Part shown: piece by piece, positions 7,073 through 14,389 of the stretch
Layout of the letters: every line of letters begins with the position of its first letter
Position numbering within the stretch: position 1 is the stretch's first letter
Origin: JBFWQM01 sp050249455
GTDB taxonomy: Bacteria; Pseudomonadota; Alphaproteobacteria; MPNO01; VGEU01
Reading direction: 5' to 3'
Assembly: GCA_050249455.1 (NCBI GenBank)
Contig: JBFWQM010000032.1
Location: forward strand, 1-29,143
Length of the DNA stretch: 29,143 nucleotides
The notes under the pieces: generated by a model
What the model was told of the DNA's origin: nothing
Database searches by the model: none
What the model saw: only the letters and a program-made list of their open reading frames with translations
Made by a program: the position numbers and the translations under genes

Positions 7073-7954
7073 ATGGGCTACCAGGACCTTCTCTACGCGG
7101 TCGACGACAGCGTCGCGACGATCACCTTGAACCGGCCGCAGGCGATGAATGCGCTGACGCCGCGGCTCGAGAACGAGATGCACCAGGCGTTCGACGAAGC
7201 GGACGCCGACCGCAGCGTGCGCGCGATCATCCTGACCGGCGCCGGCGCGGCGTTCTGCGCCGGCTACGACCAGGGGCCGAGCGAGACCGGCCGCAAGAAG
7301 ACCGACCCGACCGGCAAGTCGATGGCCGAGTTCATCGAGGGCTGGCAGCGCAACGACCAGGACCTCGCCAACAAGTGGGTCCACATGTGGAAGCTGGGCA
7401 AGCCGATCATCGCAGCGGTGAACGGCTGGGCGATGGGCGGCGGCTTCTGGTACCAGCTCGCCGCCGACCTCACCATCGCCTCCGACCAGGCGACGTTCGC
7501 GCAGCCGGAGGTGCGCCACATCTCCAATTCCAGCTACCTGTTCACCGCGCTGTGCGGCTGGAAGGCGGCCAACCGCTGGGCGCTGACCGGCGATCACTTC
7601 GACGCGGCGGAGGCGCTGCGCATCGGCATGGTCAACGAGGTGGTGCCGCACGACGAACTGATGGACCGCGCCCGGACGCTCGCCAAGCGCATCGGCCTGG
7701 TGCCGGAACCCGCCGTCCGGCTCAACAAGGCGATCGCGATGCAGGGCCTGCAGGCGTCGGGCGTCTACGCCGCGCTGCTGCTGGAAGGCACGCTCGGCGC
7801 ACTGGCGCATTCGTCGCACACGCCCGAGCGCGAGAAGCTGTTCGAGGTCCAGCGCGACCAGGGCACCCGCGCCTACCTGCAGTTGCGCGACGGCCCGTTC
7901 CAGCCCGAGCCGATGGGCCCGCGCTCGGCCAAGGCGCGGGCGGCGAAGCGCTGA
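7073..7954 (+). CDS. Enoyl-CoA hydratase/isomerase (crotonase) family protein
   Basis: This 293-residue protein has the crotonase signature: ATITLNRPQAMNAL near residue 15, the first oxyanion-hole segment GAAFCAGYDQG (58-68), and the second in NGWAMGGGFWYQLAADL. A charged insertion (SETGRKKTDPTGKS) follows the first segment. Family members hydrate, isomerise or cleave CoA thioesters, which fits removal of side chains or of ring-cleavage products in aromatic catabolism. The ATG at 7073 has GGAGG at 7060-7064; no other start is as good. It lies 123 bases upstream of the TRAP transporter on the same strand and may share its substrate pathway. The exact reaction cannot be read from sequence. Confidence 0.9.
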   Translation: MGYQDLLYAVDDSVATITLNRPQAMNALTPRLENEMHQAFDEADADRSVRAIILTGAGAAFCAGYDQGPSETGRKKTDPTGKSMAEFIEGWQRNDQDLANKWVHMWKLGKPIIAAVNGWAMGGGFWYQLAADLTIASDQATFAQPEVRHISNSSYLFTALCGWKAANRWALTGDHFDAAEALRIGMVNEVVPHDELMDRARTLAKRIGLVPEPAVRLNKAIAMQGLQASGVYAALLLEGTLGALAHSSHTPEREKLFEVQRDQGTRAYLQLRDGPFQPEPMGPRSAKARAAKR

Positions 7955-8000
7955 CCGGAAGCGATCCACCGTTCTGAAAGGAGAATGCCGCCGCCGCGCG

Positions 8001-8024
8001 ATTCGTTTGTAATTCGAACGAATT
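8001..8024. promoter_or_regulatory. AT-rich inverted repeat upstream of the TRAP operon (candidate operator)
   Basis: ATTCGTT (8001-8007) is mirrored by AACGAAT (8017-8023), and AATTCG-AA-CGAATT (8011-8024) is a perfect palindrome nested in it. Such AT-rich symmetry is rare in this GC-rich sequence and sits 54-77 bases before the dctP-like start, a normal place for an operator of a GntR/TetR/LacI-type regulator. No convincing -10/-35 pair was found nearby, so the promoter itself is not called. Confidence 0.4.
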
Positions 8025-8077
8025 CTTGCCAGCATGAATTCCAGTTCGCGACACGACGAACGGATCGGGAGGACTTC

Positions 8078-9118
8078 ATGTACAAGACCATGACGGCGGC
8101 GCTCGCGGGCGCCGCCATCGCGGCGGCGGCGCTTGCCGCCACGCCCGCGGCGGCGCAGGACGTCACGCTGCGCATGCACACCTTCCTGGCGCCGGTCGCC
8201 AACCCGGTGAAGAACTTCATGGTCCCGTGGGCCGAGAAGGTTGGGAAGGATTCGGGCGGGCGCATCAAGGTGCAGGTCTATCCGTCGATGCAGCTCGGCG
8301 GCAAGGCCGAGCAGCTGATGCAGCAGGTCAAGGACGGCGTCGTCGACATCGTGTGGACCCTGCCCGGCTTCACCCCCGGCGTGATGCCGAAGGTGGAGGT
8401 GTTCGAGCTGCCGTTCCTGCACCGCGACACGCGCTCGACCGTGATGGCGCTGCAGGACTACGTGAAGATGCACATGCAGAAGGAGTTCGAGCCCTACCAT
8501 GTGCTGATCATCAACGCGCACGCCGGCGCGCTGTTCATGACCAAGGACCCGATCGAGAAGGTCGAGGACTTCAAGGGCATGAAGCTGCGCGCCTATTCGC
8601 GCACCAACGCCTGGATCCTGGAGGCGGTCGGCGCGGTCGGCATCCAGATGGCGCTGCCCGAGCTGGTGCCGATGATGAACAAGGGCACCGTCTCCGGCTC
8701 GATCCTGCCGTTCGAGATCGCGCCGGCGGTGAAGATGGACGAGCTCGCCAACCACTTCGTCACCCTCGGCCCGCCGCAGCCGCGGCTGTCGACGGCGATC
8801 TTCGCGCTGCTGATGAACAAGGCGAAGTACGCCAGCCTGCCGCCCGACCTGAAGAAGGTGATCGACGACAACTCGGGCGACAAGCTGGCGCCGTTCGCGA
8901 TCGAGGTGTGGGACCGCATCGAGGTCGAGGGCGAGAAGGTCGTGCGCGCCAAGCCGAAGAACAAGTTCTCGAGCCTCTCGGACGCGGAGACCGCCAAGTT
9001 CAAGACCGCCGTCAAGCCGGTGTTCGATCGGTTCAGGAAGATGCTCGACGAGTCCGGCGCCGACGGCGGCAAGATCATCGCCGACGCGGAGATGCTGACG
9101 CAGAAATACGCGAAGTAG
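8078..9118 (+). CDS. TRAP transporter solute-binding protein (DctP family)
   Basis: The 346-residue protein carries a Sec signal peptide (hydrophobic Ala-rich core, probable cleavage after Ala26 in PAAAQD) and is periplasmic. The mature part begins DVTLRMHTF and shows the DctP-family order: KVQVYPSMQLGGKAEQLMQQV, then MKLRAYSRTNAWILEAVGA, whose Arg normally binds the carboxylate of the ligand, then LPELVPMMNKGTVSGSI. It captures an organic acid, possibly an aromatic or keto acid, and hands it to the membrane subunits encoded downstream. GGGAGG at 8067-8072 sets the ATG at 8078. An AT-rich palindrome lies upstream at 8001-8024. Confidence 0.93.
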   Translation: MYKTMTAALAGAAIAAAALAATPAAAQDVTLRMHTFLAPVANPVKNFMVPWAEKVGKDSGGRIKVQVYPSMQLGGKAEQLMQQVKDGVVDIVWTLPGFTPGVMPKVEVFELPFLHRDTRSTVMALQDYVKMHMQKEFEPYHVLIINAHAGALFMTKDPIEKVEDFKGMKLRAYSRTNAWILEAVGAVGIQMALPELVPMMNKGTVSGSILPFEIAPAVKMDELANHFVTLGPPQPRLSTAIFALLMNKAKYASLPPDLKKVIDDNSGDKLAPFAIEVWDRIEVEGEKVVRAKPKNKFSSLSDAETAKFKTAVKPVFDRFRKMLDESGADGGKIIADAEMLTQKYAK

Positions 9119-9137
9119 CCGGCGCCGGGACGGCGTC

Positions 9138-9665
9138 GTGGCAGAGGCGTCGGGCAGCGCGGCGCGGCCGGCCGATCCGGTCGGCCGCGTCCTGTTCGAC
9201 ACGGCGCGGGCGCTCGCCGTCGTCGGCGGCGTGCTGTGCGCCGCGATGGCGGTGCTGGTGACCGTCAGCGTCACCGGCCGCTATCTGTTCGCCGCGCCGG
9301 TACCGGGCGACTTCGATCTGGTCGGCATCATCAGCGGCTGCGCCGCCTTCGCGTTCCTGCCCTACTGCCAGATGGTGCGCGGCAACGTGGTGGTCGATTT
9401 CTTCACCACCGGGGTGCCGGCGCGCGGCCGCGCGGCGCTCGACGGCGCGGGGTCGCTGATCTACCTGGTCGTCGCCGGCCTGTTCACGTGGCGCATGTAC
9501 TATGGCGCGTGGGAGCTGCGCGAGTCCGGCCAGGTGCTGGCCGCGATTGACTTCTACCGCTGGTGGACCCTGCCCTTCGCCATGCTGTGCATGGTCGTCC
9601 TGGTGGCGGCCGTCCTCTATACCCTGGCGGGCGACGTCCGCGCCGCCGGAAAGGACGCGGCGTGA
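9138..9665 (+). CDS. TRAP transporter small membrane subunit (DctQ family)
   Basis: The 175-residue protein has four hydrophobic segments (about residues 24-48, 55-75, 97-117 and 136-162) as expected of DctQ subunits, with the usual TGRYLF and FLPYCQMVRGNVVVDFF loops. It lies in the inner membrane, where it pairs with the large subunit and helps form the Na+- or H+-coupled transporter. The GTG at 9138 is the best start, 19 bases after the binding-protein stop. Its stop overlaps the GTG of the next gene, indicating translational coupling. Confidence 0.88.
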   Translation: MAEASGSAARPADPVGRVLFDTARALAVVGGVLCAAMAVLVTVSVTGRYLFAAPVPGDFDLVGIISGCAAFAFLPYCQMVRGNVVVDFFTTGVPARGRAALDGAGSLIYLVVAGLFTWRMYYGAWELRESGQVLAAIDFYRWWTLPFAMLCMVVLVAAVLYTLAGDVRAAGKDAA

Positions 9666-10984
9666 GCGACCTCGCCATCGGCGGCGCCGGCTTCGCGGTG
9701 CTCCTGCTGCTGATCGCCGTGCGCGTGCCGATCGCGGTCGCGATGCTGGCGGTCGGCCTGGCCGGCTATTTCACCATCGCCGGACCGATCGCGCTGATGA
9801 GCTTCCTCAAGACCGAGATGTACTGGCGGTTCTCGTCGCCCGACCTGTCGGTGATCCCGCTGTTCCTGATAATGGGGCACTTCGCGGCGCGCGCCGGCAT
9901 CACCTCGGCGCTGTTCGGCGCCGCGGCGGCGTGGCTCGGCCACCTGCGCGGCGGCCTCGCCATGGCGGCGATCGGCGGCTGCGCGGCGTTCGGCACCATC
10001 AGCGGCTCGTCGCTCGCCACCGCCGCGATGATGGGCCAGGTCGCGCTGCCGGAACTGCGCCGCTACCGCTACGCGGGCGGCTTCGCCACCGGCGCGCTGG
10101 CGGCCGGCGGCACGCTCGGCATCCTGATCCCGCCATCGATCGTGCTGATCATCTACGCGATCATGGTGGAAGGGAACATCGTCACATTGTTCCAGGCCGG
10201 CCTGGTGCCGGGAATCCTGGCCGCTGTCGGCTACTTGGTCGTGATCGCGATCGTGGCGCGCCTCGACCCGACGGCGGCGCCGGCGCGGGTGCGCGCGTCG
10301 CGCGCCGAGCGCTGGCGGTCCCTCGGCGAGATCTGGACGGTCATCCTGATCTTCCTGGTCGTGATGGGCGGCATCTACACCGGCATCTTCACGCCGACCG
10401 AGGGTGCCGGCGTCGGCGCGGTCGCCACCTTCCTGGTTGCCGTGACCTATGGCCGGATGCGGCTCAAGGGCTTCGTCGAGGCGCTGATCGAGACCGCCGC
10501 GACCTCGGCGATGATCTTCCTCATCCTGCTCGGCGCCGGGGTGTTCAATGCGTTCCTCGGCTTCTCGCGCCTGCCGCTGGTGACGGCGGAGTTCTTCCAG
10601 ACCTCCGGCCTGTCGCCCTATGTCGTCCTGCTCGGGATGATCGGCCTCTATCTGGTGCTCGGCTGCCTCATGGACTCGCTGGCCATGATCCTGATCACCG
10701 TCCCGATCTTCTGGCCGATCATCGCCGCGCTCGACTTCGGCCTGGCGCCCGACGACCTCAAGCTGTGGTTCGGCATCGTCACCCTGATGGTGGTGGAGAT
10801 CGGGCTGATCACCCCGCCGGTCGGGCTCAACGTGTTCGTCATCAACTCGATGGCCGAGGGCGTGCCGATGCTCGACACCTTCCGCGGCGTCATCCCGTTC
10901 CTGATGTCCGACGCGGTGCGCGTAACCCTGATCGTCCTGTTCCCGTCGATCTCGCTGATGCTGCCGCACCTGCTGGCGGGCTGA
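9662..10984 (+). CDS. TRAP transporter large permease subunit (DctM family)
   Basis: The 440-residue protein is almost wholly hydrophobic with about twelve membrane segments, and contains the DctM hallmarks IPLFLIMGHFAARAGI, GTISGSSLATAAMMG and GTLGILIPPSIVLIIYAI in the first half, and ITPPVGLNVFVINSMAEG in the second. It forms the elevator-type transport path in the inner membrane. The start is GTG 9662 (GTGA overlap with the DctQ stop); an upstream in-frame start at 9563 would lie inside the DctQ gene and is rejected. Its TGA stop directly abuts the stop of the convergent maleylacetate reductase gene (TGATCA), so no intergenic terminator exists between them. Confidence 0.93.
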   Translation: MSDLAIGGAGFAVLLLLIAVRVPIAVAMLAVGLAGYFTIAGPIALMSFLKTEMYWRFSSPDLSVIPLFLIMGHFAARAGITSALFGAAAAWLGHLRGGLAMAAIGGCAAFGTISGSSLATAAMMGQVALPELRRYRYAGGFATGALAAGGTLGILIPPSIVLIIYAIMVEGNIVTLFQAGLVPGILAAVGYLVVIAIVARLDPTAAPARVRASRAERWRSLGEIWTVILIFLVVMGGIYTGIFTPTEGAGVGAVATFLVAVTYGRMRLKGFVEALIETAATSAMIFLILLGAGVFNAFLGFSRLPLVTAEFFQTSGLSPYVVLLGMIGLYLVLGCLMDSLAMILITVPIFWPIIAALDFGLAPDDLKLWFGIVTLMVVEIGLITPPVGLNVFVINSMAEGVPMLDTFRGVIPFLMSDAVRVTLIVLFPSISLMLPHLLAG

Positions 10985-12055
10985 TCACCCTGCCGCGGGC
11001 GGCCGGCCGTGGAAGGCGTCGTCGAGCAGCGCGCGGATCTCCGCCCGGTCGTAGGGCCGCGGGTTGTAGTACTGGTCCACCATGATCTGGTCGGCGGCGC
11101 GGTCGAGCCCGTCCTCAGGCATGCCGATATCCTTCAGCGCCCGCGGCGCCCCGCTGCGCAACATCAGGTCGTAGAGCGCCGCCGGCGCGTCTCCCTCCGC
11201 GTCGCCGAAGGCGCGGGCGATCCGGCGCATCGCGTCCGGCGCGACCGTGCGGTTGTAGGCGGTGGCGTGCGGCAGGATGATGGTGTTGGTCTCCGCATGC
11301 GTCAGCCTGAAGTCGCCGGCCAGCACGTGGCAGATCTTGTGGTGGATCACCGTGCTCGACGACATCACCGTGGTGCCGCACAGCCATGCGCCGTAGAGCG
11401 CCTCGCCGCGCGCCTCGATGTCCTTTGGGTTCGCCGCGATGCGCGGCAGCGCGCCGCCCATCACCCGGATGCCTTCCTCCGCCATCAGGGTGGTGACCGG
11501 GTTGCGGTGCTTGCCGAAGAACGAGCCGACCGCGTGCGCGGTGGAGTGGATGCCGCTCGGGATCGACACCGACAGCGGCAGGTCCGCCGACAGCTCCGGG
11601 TCGTAGATCAGCGTCTTGGCGAGCATGCGCAGCGAGTAGTGGTTGCGCCGGCCTTCCGCGTAGCGGATGCCTTGGACGTAGGTCGTCTCGGACCCGGCAT
11701 AGGTGGTGGGCAGCGCGATCATCGGGATGTCGAGCTCCAGCGCGATCGCCTTGCCGAAGCCGGTCGCGTTGCCGCCGCCGTGGATGACCAGGCAGTCGGC
11801 GTCGCGCTCGCGCGCCATCCGCCGGCCCTCCTCCACCGCCTCGATCGGGGTGAACGGCAGCGCCCGCGGGCACACCCCGACGGCGAGCGGCGCGACCGTC
11901 GCGGCCATCCGTTCGGCCGCCCCTTCGCGCCCGGGCGTGCAGACGAACAGCGCCCGCTTCGCGTCCAGCTTCTCGATCTCATCCTTCAGGGTCGCCGCGG
12001 TGCCGGGACCGAACACGACCCGGTAGGGCACGGCGGTATAGACGAACGGCTGCAT
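10985..12055 (-). CDS. Maleylacetate reductase (iron-containing alcohol dehydrogenase family)
   Basis: The 356-residue protein opens with FVYTAVPYRVVFGPGTAATL, typical of maleylacetate reductases (TfdF/ClcE/MacA/GraC). NAD(P)H binding is shown by HGGGNATGFGKAIAL (92-106) and PTTYAGSE; the C-terminal all-helical domain has STVIHHKICHVL (His238, His239, His243) and LTHAETNTIILPHA (His253, His263). It would reduce maleylacetate to 3-oxoadipate in the cytosol, the last committed step of modified ortho-cleavage, hydroxyquinol and resorcinol pathways. The ATG at 12055 follows AAGGAAG; an upstream in-frame start at 12160 runs through the cupin start and is rejected. It diverges from the cupin gene with 77 bases between, and a dienelactone hydrolase lies 1.6 kb away, the usual pathway partner. 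Confidence 0.9.
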   Translation of the reverse strand: MQPFVYTAVPYRVVFGPGTAATLKDEIEKLDAKRALFVCTPGREGAAERMAATVAPLAVGVCPRALPFTPIEAVEEGRRMARERDADCLVIHGGGNATGFGKAIALELDIPMIALPTTYAGSETTYVQGIRYAEGRRNHYSLRMLAKTLIYDPELSADLPLSVSIPSGIHSTAHAVGSFFGKHRNPVTTLMAEEGIRVMGGALPRIAANPKDIEARGEALYGAWLCGTTVMSSSTVIHHKICHVLAGDFRLTHAETNTIILPHATAYNRTVAPDAMRRIARAFGDAEGDAPAALYDLMLRSGAPRALKDIGMPEDGLDRAADQIMVDQYYNPRPYDRAEIRALLDDAFHGRPPAAG

Positions 12056-12132
12056 GGTCTTCCTTCGCTGGCGTCGGCCGCATCCGGTCTGCCACAATGG
12101 CGGCAGGGAAGCGACATCGGAGGGAATGCGCC

Positions 12133-12534
12133 ATGGGCGCGACCGGCACCATACCGTCACAGTTCGTCCTGAACAAAGCCAAGGACAACCCGTTCAAGGG
12201 CGACGGGCTGCGCGCCTATCGCGAGTACCGCGACCTCGGGGTCGGCACGACGACCCAGGGCGCCGTCCATGCCCATCTGATCCGCACCACCGAGCCGTGC
12301 CCGGAAGGCGGCAGCGGGCTGCACTACCACGACCTCGACTTCCAGATGGTGTTCTGCCTGAAGGGCCGCTCGCGCATCTGGTTCGAGGGCGTCGGCGAGG
12401 TCGAGATCGAGGCCGGCGACAGCTGGGTCCAGCCGCCGCGCATCCCGCACAACGTCCTCTATTATTCCCCCGACTACGAGCTGCTGGAGATCACCATGCC
12501 GCAGGAATACCCGACGGTGGCGATCAAGAAGTAA
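12133..12534 (+). CDS. Small single-domain cupin
   Basis: The 133-residue protein is one cupin barrel. Motif 1 is GSGLHYHDLDFQMVFCLKG (61-79), with His64 and His66; Gln71 stands where a Glu ligand is usual. Motif 2 supplies His106 in PPRIPHNVLYYS. A metal (Fe or Mn) site with three His is plausible. GGAGGG ahead of ATG 12133 supports the start. It diverges from maleylacetate reductase and could be a ring-cleavage, lactonising or isomerising enzyme or a metabolite sensor of that pathway; it is too short for gentisate 1,2-dioxygenase, a bicupin of roughly 350 residues. Function not assigned. Confidence 0.85.
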   Translation: MGATGTIPSQFVLNKAKDNPFKGDGLRAYREYRDLGVGTTTQGAVHAHLIRTTEPCPEGGSGLHYHDLDFQMVFCLKGRSRIWFEGVGEVEIEAGDSWVQPPRIPHNVLYYSPDYELLEITMPQEYPTVAIKK

Positions 12535-12556
12535 CAGAATTCGCCCCGGACCTTGT

Positions 12557-12585
12557 GTAGGGGCGGGTTTGAAACCCGCCCCTAC
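12557..12585. repeat. Perfect 29-bp palindrome between convergent genes
   Basis: GTAGGGGCGGGTTT-G-AAACCCGCCCCTAC has 14-bp perfect arms around one base. It lies between the converging cupin and flavin monooxygenase genes, where it could end transcription in both directions, although no T-run follows. This exact type of GTAGGGGCGGGTTT palindrome is a widely dispersed intergenic repeat in bacterial genomes. Confidence 0.8.
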
Positions 12586-12598
12586 CAGAATTTCGCCT

Positions 12599-13687
12599 TC
12601 AAACCCGCAGCCCCATCCGCGTCAGCCGCGGCAGCACCTCGGCGGCGAAGTAGGGCAGCTCGGCGAGGTAGTTGGGCAGGCCCACCGCGAGCGCCGTCAC
12701 GCCCGCCTCGCTCATCTGGCGCATCACGCCGGCGACCTGGTCGGGGGTGCCGACGATCGGGAAGGCGCCGTTGCCGGCGGCGGCACGCAGGCGGAAGTTG
12801 CGGCGGACCTCGTCAGACACCTCGCGCCGGTCGAGCCCGCGCTCCACCACCATCGTCTCGACCGCGCCGTGGTCGGCATGCTCCACCGCGTAGTGGTGGA
12901 AATAGTCGCGCGCCTCGGCCTCGGTCGGCCGGCACACCACCGCGACGTTGGAGAAAACGCCGATGTCGCGCCGGCCGAGCGCCGCGGCGTCGCGCTTGAG
13001 CGCCGCCACCTCCGCCGGCAGGCGGGCGAAGTCGTGCATCACCGTGAACAGCATGTCGGAGTTCTTCAGCGCGAACGCGCGCCCCATCCCCGACTGCCCG
13101 GCGTTGACCAGGATCGGGCGAACCCGGTTGACCGGCTTCGGCTCCAGCACGGTCCCCTTCACGCGATAGAACCGGCCCGCGTAGTCGAACGGCGCGTCCT
13201 CCGCCCAGGCGCGGGTGACGATGTCGAGCCATTCCTGGCCAAGGTCGTAGCGGCTGTCGTGGCTGCCGAGGTCGACCCCCAGCATGTCGAATTCCTTTTG
13301 GTACCAGCCGCACACCAGGTTGAGCGCGAACCGCCCGCCGCCGATGTGGTCGGCGGTCACCATCTGCTTGGCCGCCACCACCGGGTTGATCGCGGTGACG
13401 TGCACCGTGCCGAACGCGGTCAGCCGCTGGGTGACCGCCAGGATGCCGGCCGCCCAGGTGATGGTCTCGAAGTTCGAGCCGTTGTGGTTGGTCGTGCCGC
13501 CGTAGCCGATCCAGCGCCCCAGCGGCAGCATGAAGTCGAGCCCGGCGTCGTCGGCCAGCCGCGCCAGCGCGCGCAGGTTGTCCCACGACGCGACCCAGCG
13601 GTCCGGGAACGTCGAGCAGGCGAGCCCGCCCGAGCAGTTGGCGCCGAACAGCCCGAGGCTGAGCCGGTTCGGGCCGAGCGTGCGCAT
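12599..13687 (-). CDS. LLM-class flavin-dependent monooxygenase, RutA-like
   Basis: The 362-residue protein is a bacterial-luciferase-fold TIM barrel that uses reduced FMN and O2. Stretches GGTTNHNGSNFETITWAAG (63-81), GGGRFALNLVCGW (116-128) and NAGQSGMGRAFA resemble pyrimidine oxygenase RutA and related amide- or ring-opening monooxygenases. Thr94 and Asn123 are 29 residues apart and, in my recalled alignment, fall on the RutA Thr105/Asn134 pair linked to the flavin-N5-peroxide chemistry. Its ATG (13687) shares one base with the stop of the dienelactone hydrolase gene (TGATG), so translation is coupled. It needs a flavin reductase; one is encoded at 23344-23847. In its operon with VOC and DLH genes it probably attacks a ring or ring-cleavage product. 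Substrate unknown. Confidence 0.88.
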   Translation of the reverse strand: MRTLGPNRLSLGLFGANCSGGLACSTFPDRWVASWDNLRALARLADDAGLDFMLPLGRWIGYGGTTNHNGSNFETITWAAGILAVTQRLTAFGTVHVTAINPVVAAKQMVTADHIGGGRFALNLVCGWYQKEFDMLGVDLGSHDSRYDLGQEWLDIVTRAWAEDAPFDYAGRFYRVKGTVLEPKPVNRVRPILVNAGQSGMGRAFALKNSDMLFTVMHDFARLPAEVAALKRDAAALGRRDIGVFSNVAVVCRPTEAEARDYFHHYAVEHADHGAVETMVVERGLDRREVSDEVRRNFRLRAAAGNGAFPIVGTPDQVAGVMRQMSEAGVTALAVGLPNYLAELPYFAAEVLPRLTRMGLRV

Positions 13688-14388
13688 CAGGGCCCGATGG
13701 CCTGGCGCACCGCCTCCATCGTGCGCCGCCACGCCAGGGCCGCCATCGCGCCGTCGTGGTTCTTCGAGCCGCGGCTGGCGAAGCCGTGGCCGCCGCCGGG
13801 ATAGGCGTGGAAGGTCGCGTTGGGCCGCGCCGCCAGCGCCGCCTGTATGGTCTCGAACGCGCCCGGCTTCACATAGGGGTCGCGGTCGCCGAGATGGACG
13901 ACCAGCGGCGGCTTGATCGCGTCGAGCTCGTCGAGGTGGTCCTCCATGTCGATCGCGTAGTAGCTGACCGCCGCGTCGACGGGCGTGCGCGCGGCGGTGA
14001 GGAAGGCGAGCGTGCCCCCCATGCAGTAGCCGACCGCCGCGATGCCGCCGTGCAGCGCCGGCAGCGCGCGCATGTAGCGCAACGTCGCGGCGACGTCGGC
14101 AACCGCCATGGCCTTGTCGATCTTCCGCATCAGGCCGTGGCCGCGCTCGTAGCCTTCCTCGTCGTAGTCGAGCTCGATGTCGGGGCCGATGCGCCAGAAC
14201 AGGTCCGGCGCAGCGACGACATAGCCTTCCGCGGCGTACTCGTCGCAGAAGCTGCGGAACAGCGGGTTCACGCCGAACATCGTGTGGTGCAGCACGATCC
14301 CCGGCGCCGGCGTCTTCGCCGGCAGGCTGACATAGGTGCGGAACGCGCCGCCGTCGGCCGCCCGCACCGGAACGAAGTGCCCGGTCAT
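13687..14388 (-). CDS. Dienelactone hydrolase (carboxymethylenebutenolidase) family
   Basis: The 233-residue alpha/beta hydrolase has a cysteine nucleophile: Cys122 in GYCMGG, Asp170 in GDRDPYV and His201 in GGGHGFA, nearly the same numbering as the Pseudomonas enzyme (Cys123, Asp171, His202). Such enzymes hydrolyse 4-carboxymethylenebut-2-en-4-olide to maleylacetate. The glutamate that gates the cysteine in the Pseudomonas enzyme (Glu36, before the FGVN stretch) is replaced here: the segment reads LHHTMFGVN with Thr36. That may alter activation or substrate. The gene starts one base after the VOC stop and overlaps the next gene by one base. Maleylacetate reductase nearby would take its product. 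Confidence 0.9.
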   Translation of the reverse strand: MTGHFVPVRAADGGAFRTYVSLPAKTPAPGIVLHHTMFGVNPLFRSFCDEYAAEGYVVAAPDLFWRIGPDIELDYDEEGYERGHGLMRKIDKAMAVADVAATLRYMRALPALHGGIAAVGYCMGGTLAFLTAARTPVDAAVSYYAIDMEDHLDELDAIKPPLVVHLGDRDPYVKPGAFETIQAALAARPNATFHAYPGGGHGFASRGSKNHDGAMAALAWRRTMEAVRQAIGP

Positions 14389-14389
14389 G

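Noticed and set aside
7055..9274. 739-codon antisense frame over the hydratase and DctP genes
   Set aside because: High-GC shadow; real signals (signal peptide, crotonase motifs, ribosome sites) are all on the plus strand.
10981..10988. TGATCA at the convergent DctM/maleylacetate reductase stops as a regulatory site
   Set aside because: It is simply the two abutting TGA stop codons on opposite strands.
12133..12534. Cupin as gentisate 1,2-dioxygenase
   Set aside because: Gentisate dioxygenases are bicupins of roughly 350 residues; this is one 133-residue barrel.
12540..12600. A CRISPR or tandem-repeat array
   Set aside because: Only a single palindrome is present, with no repeated spacer unit; no CRISPR-like array was seen anywhere in the window.
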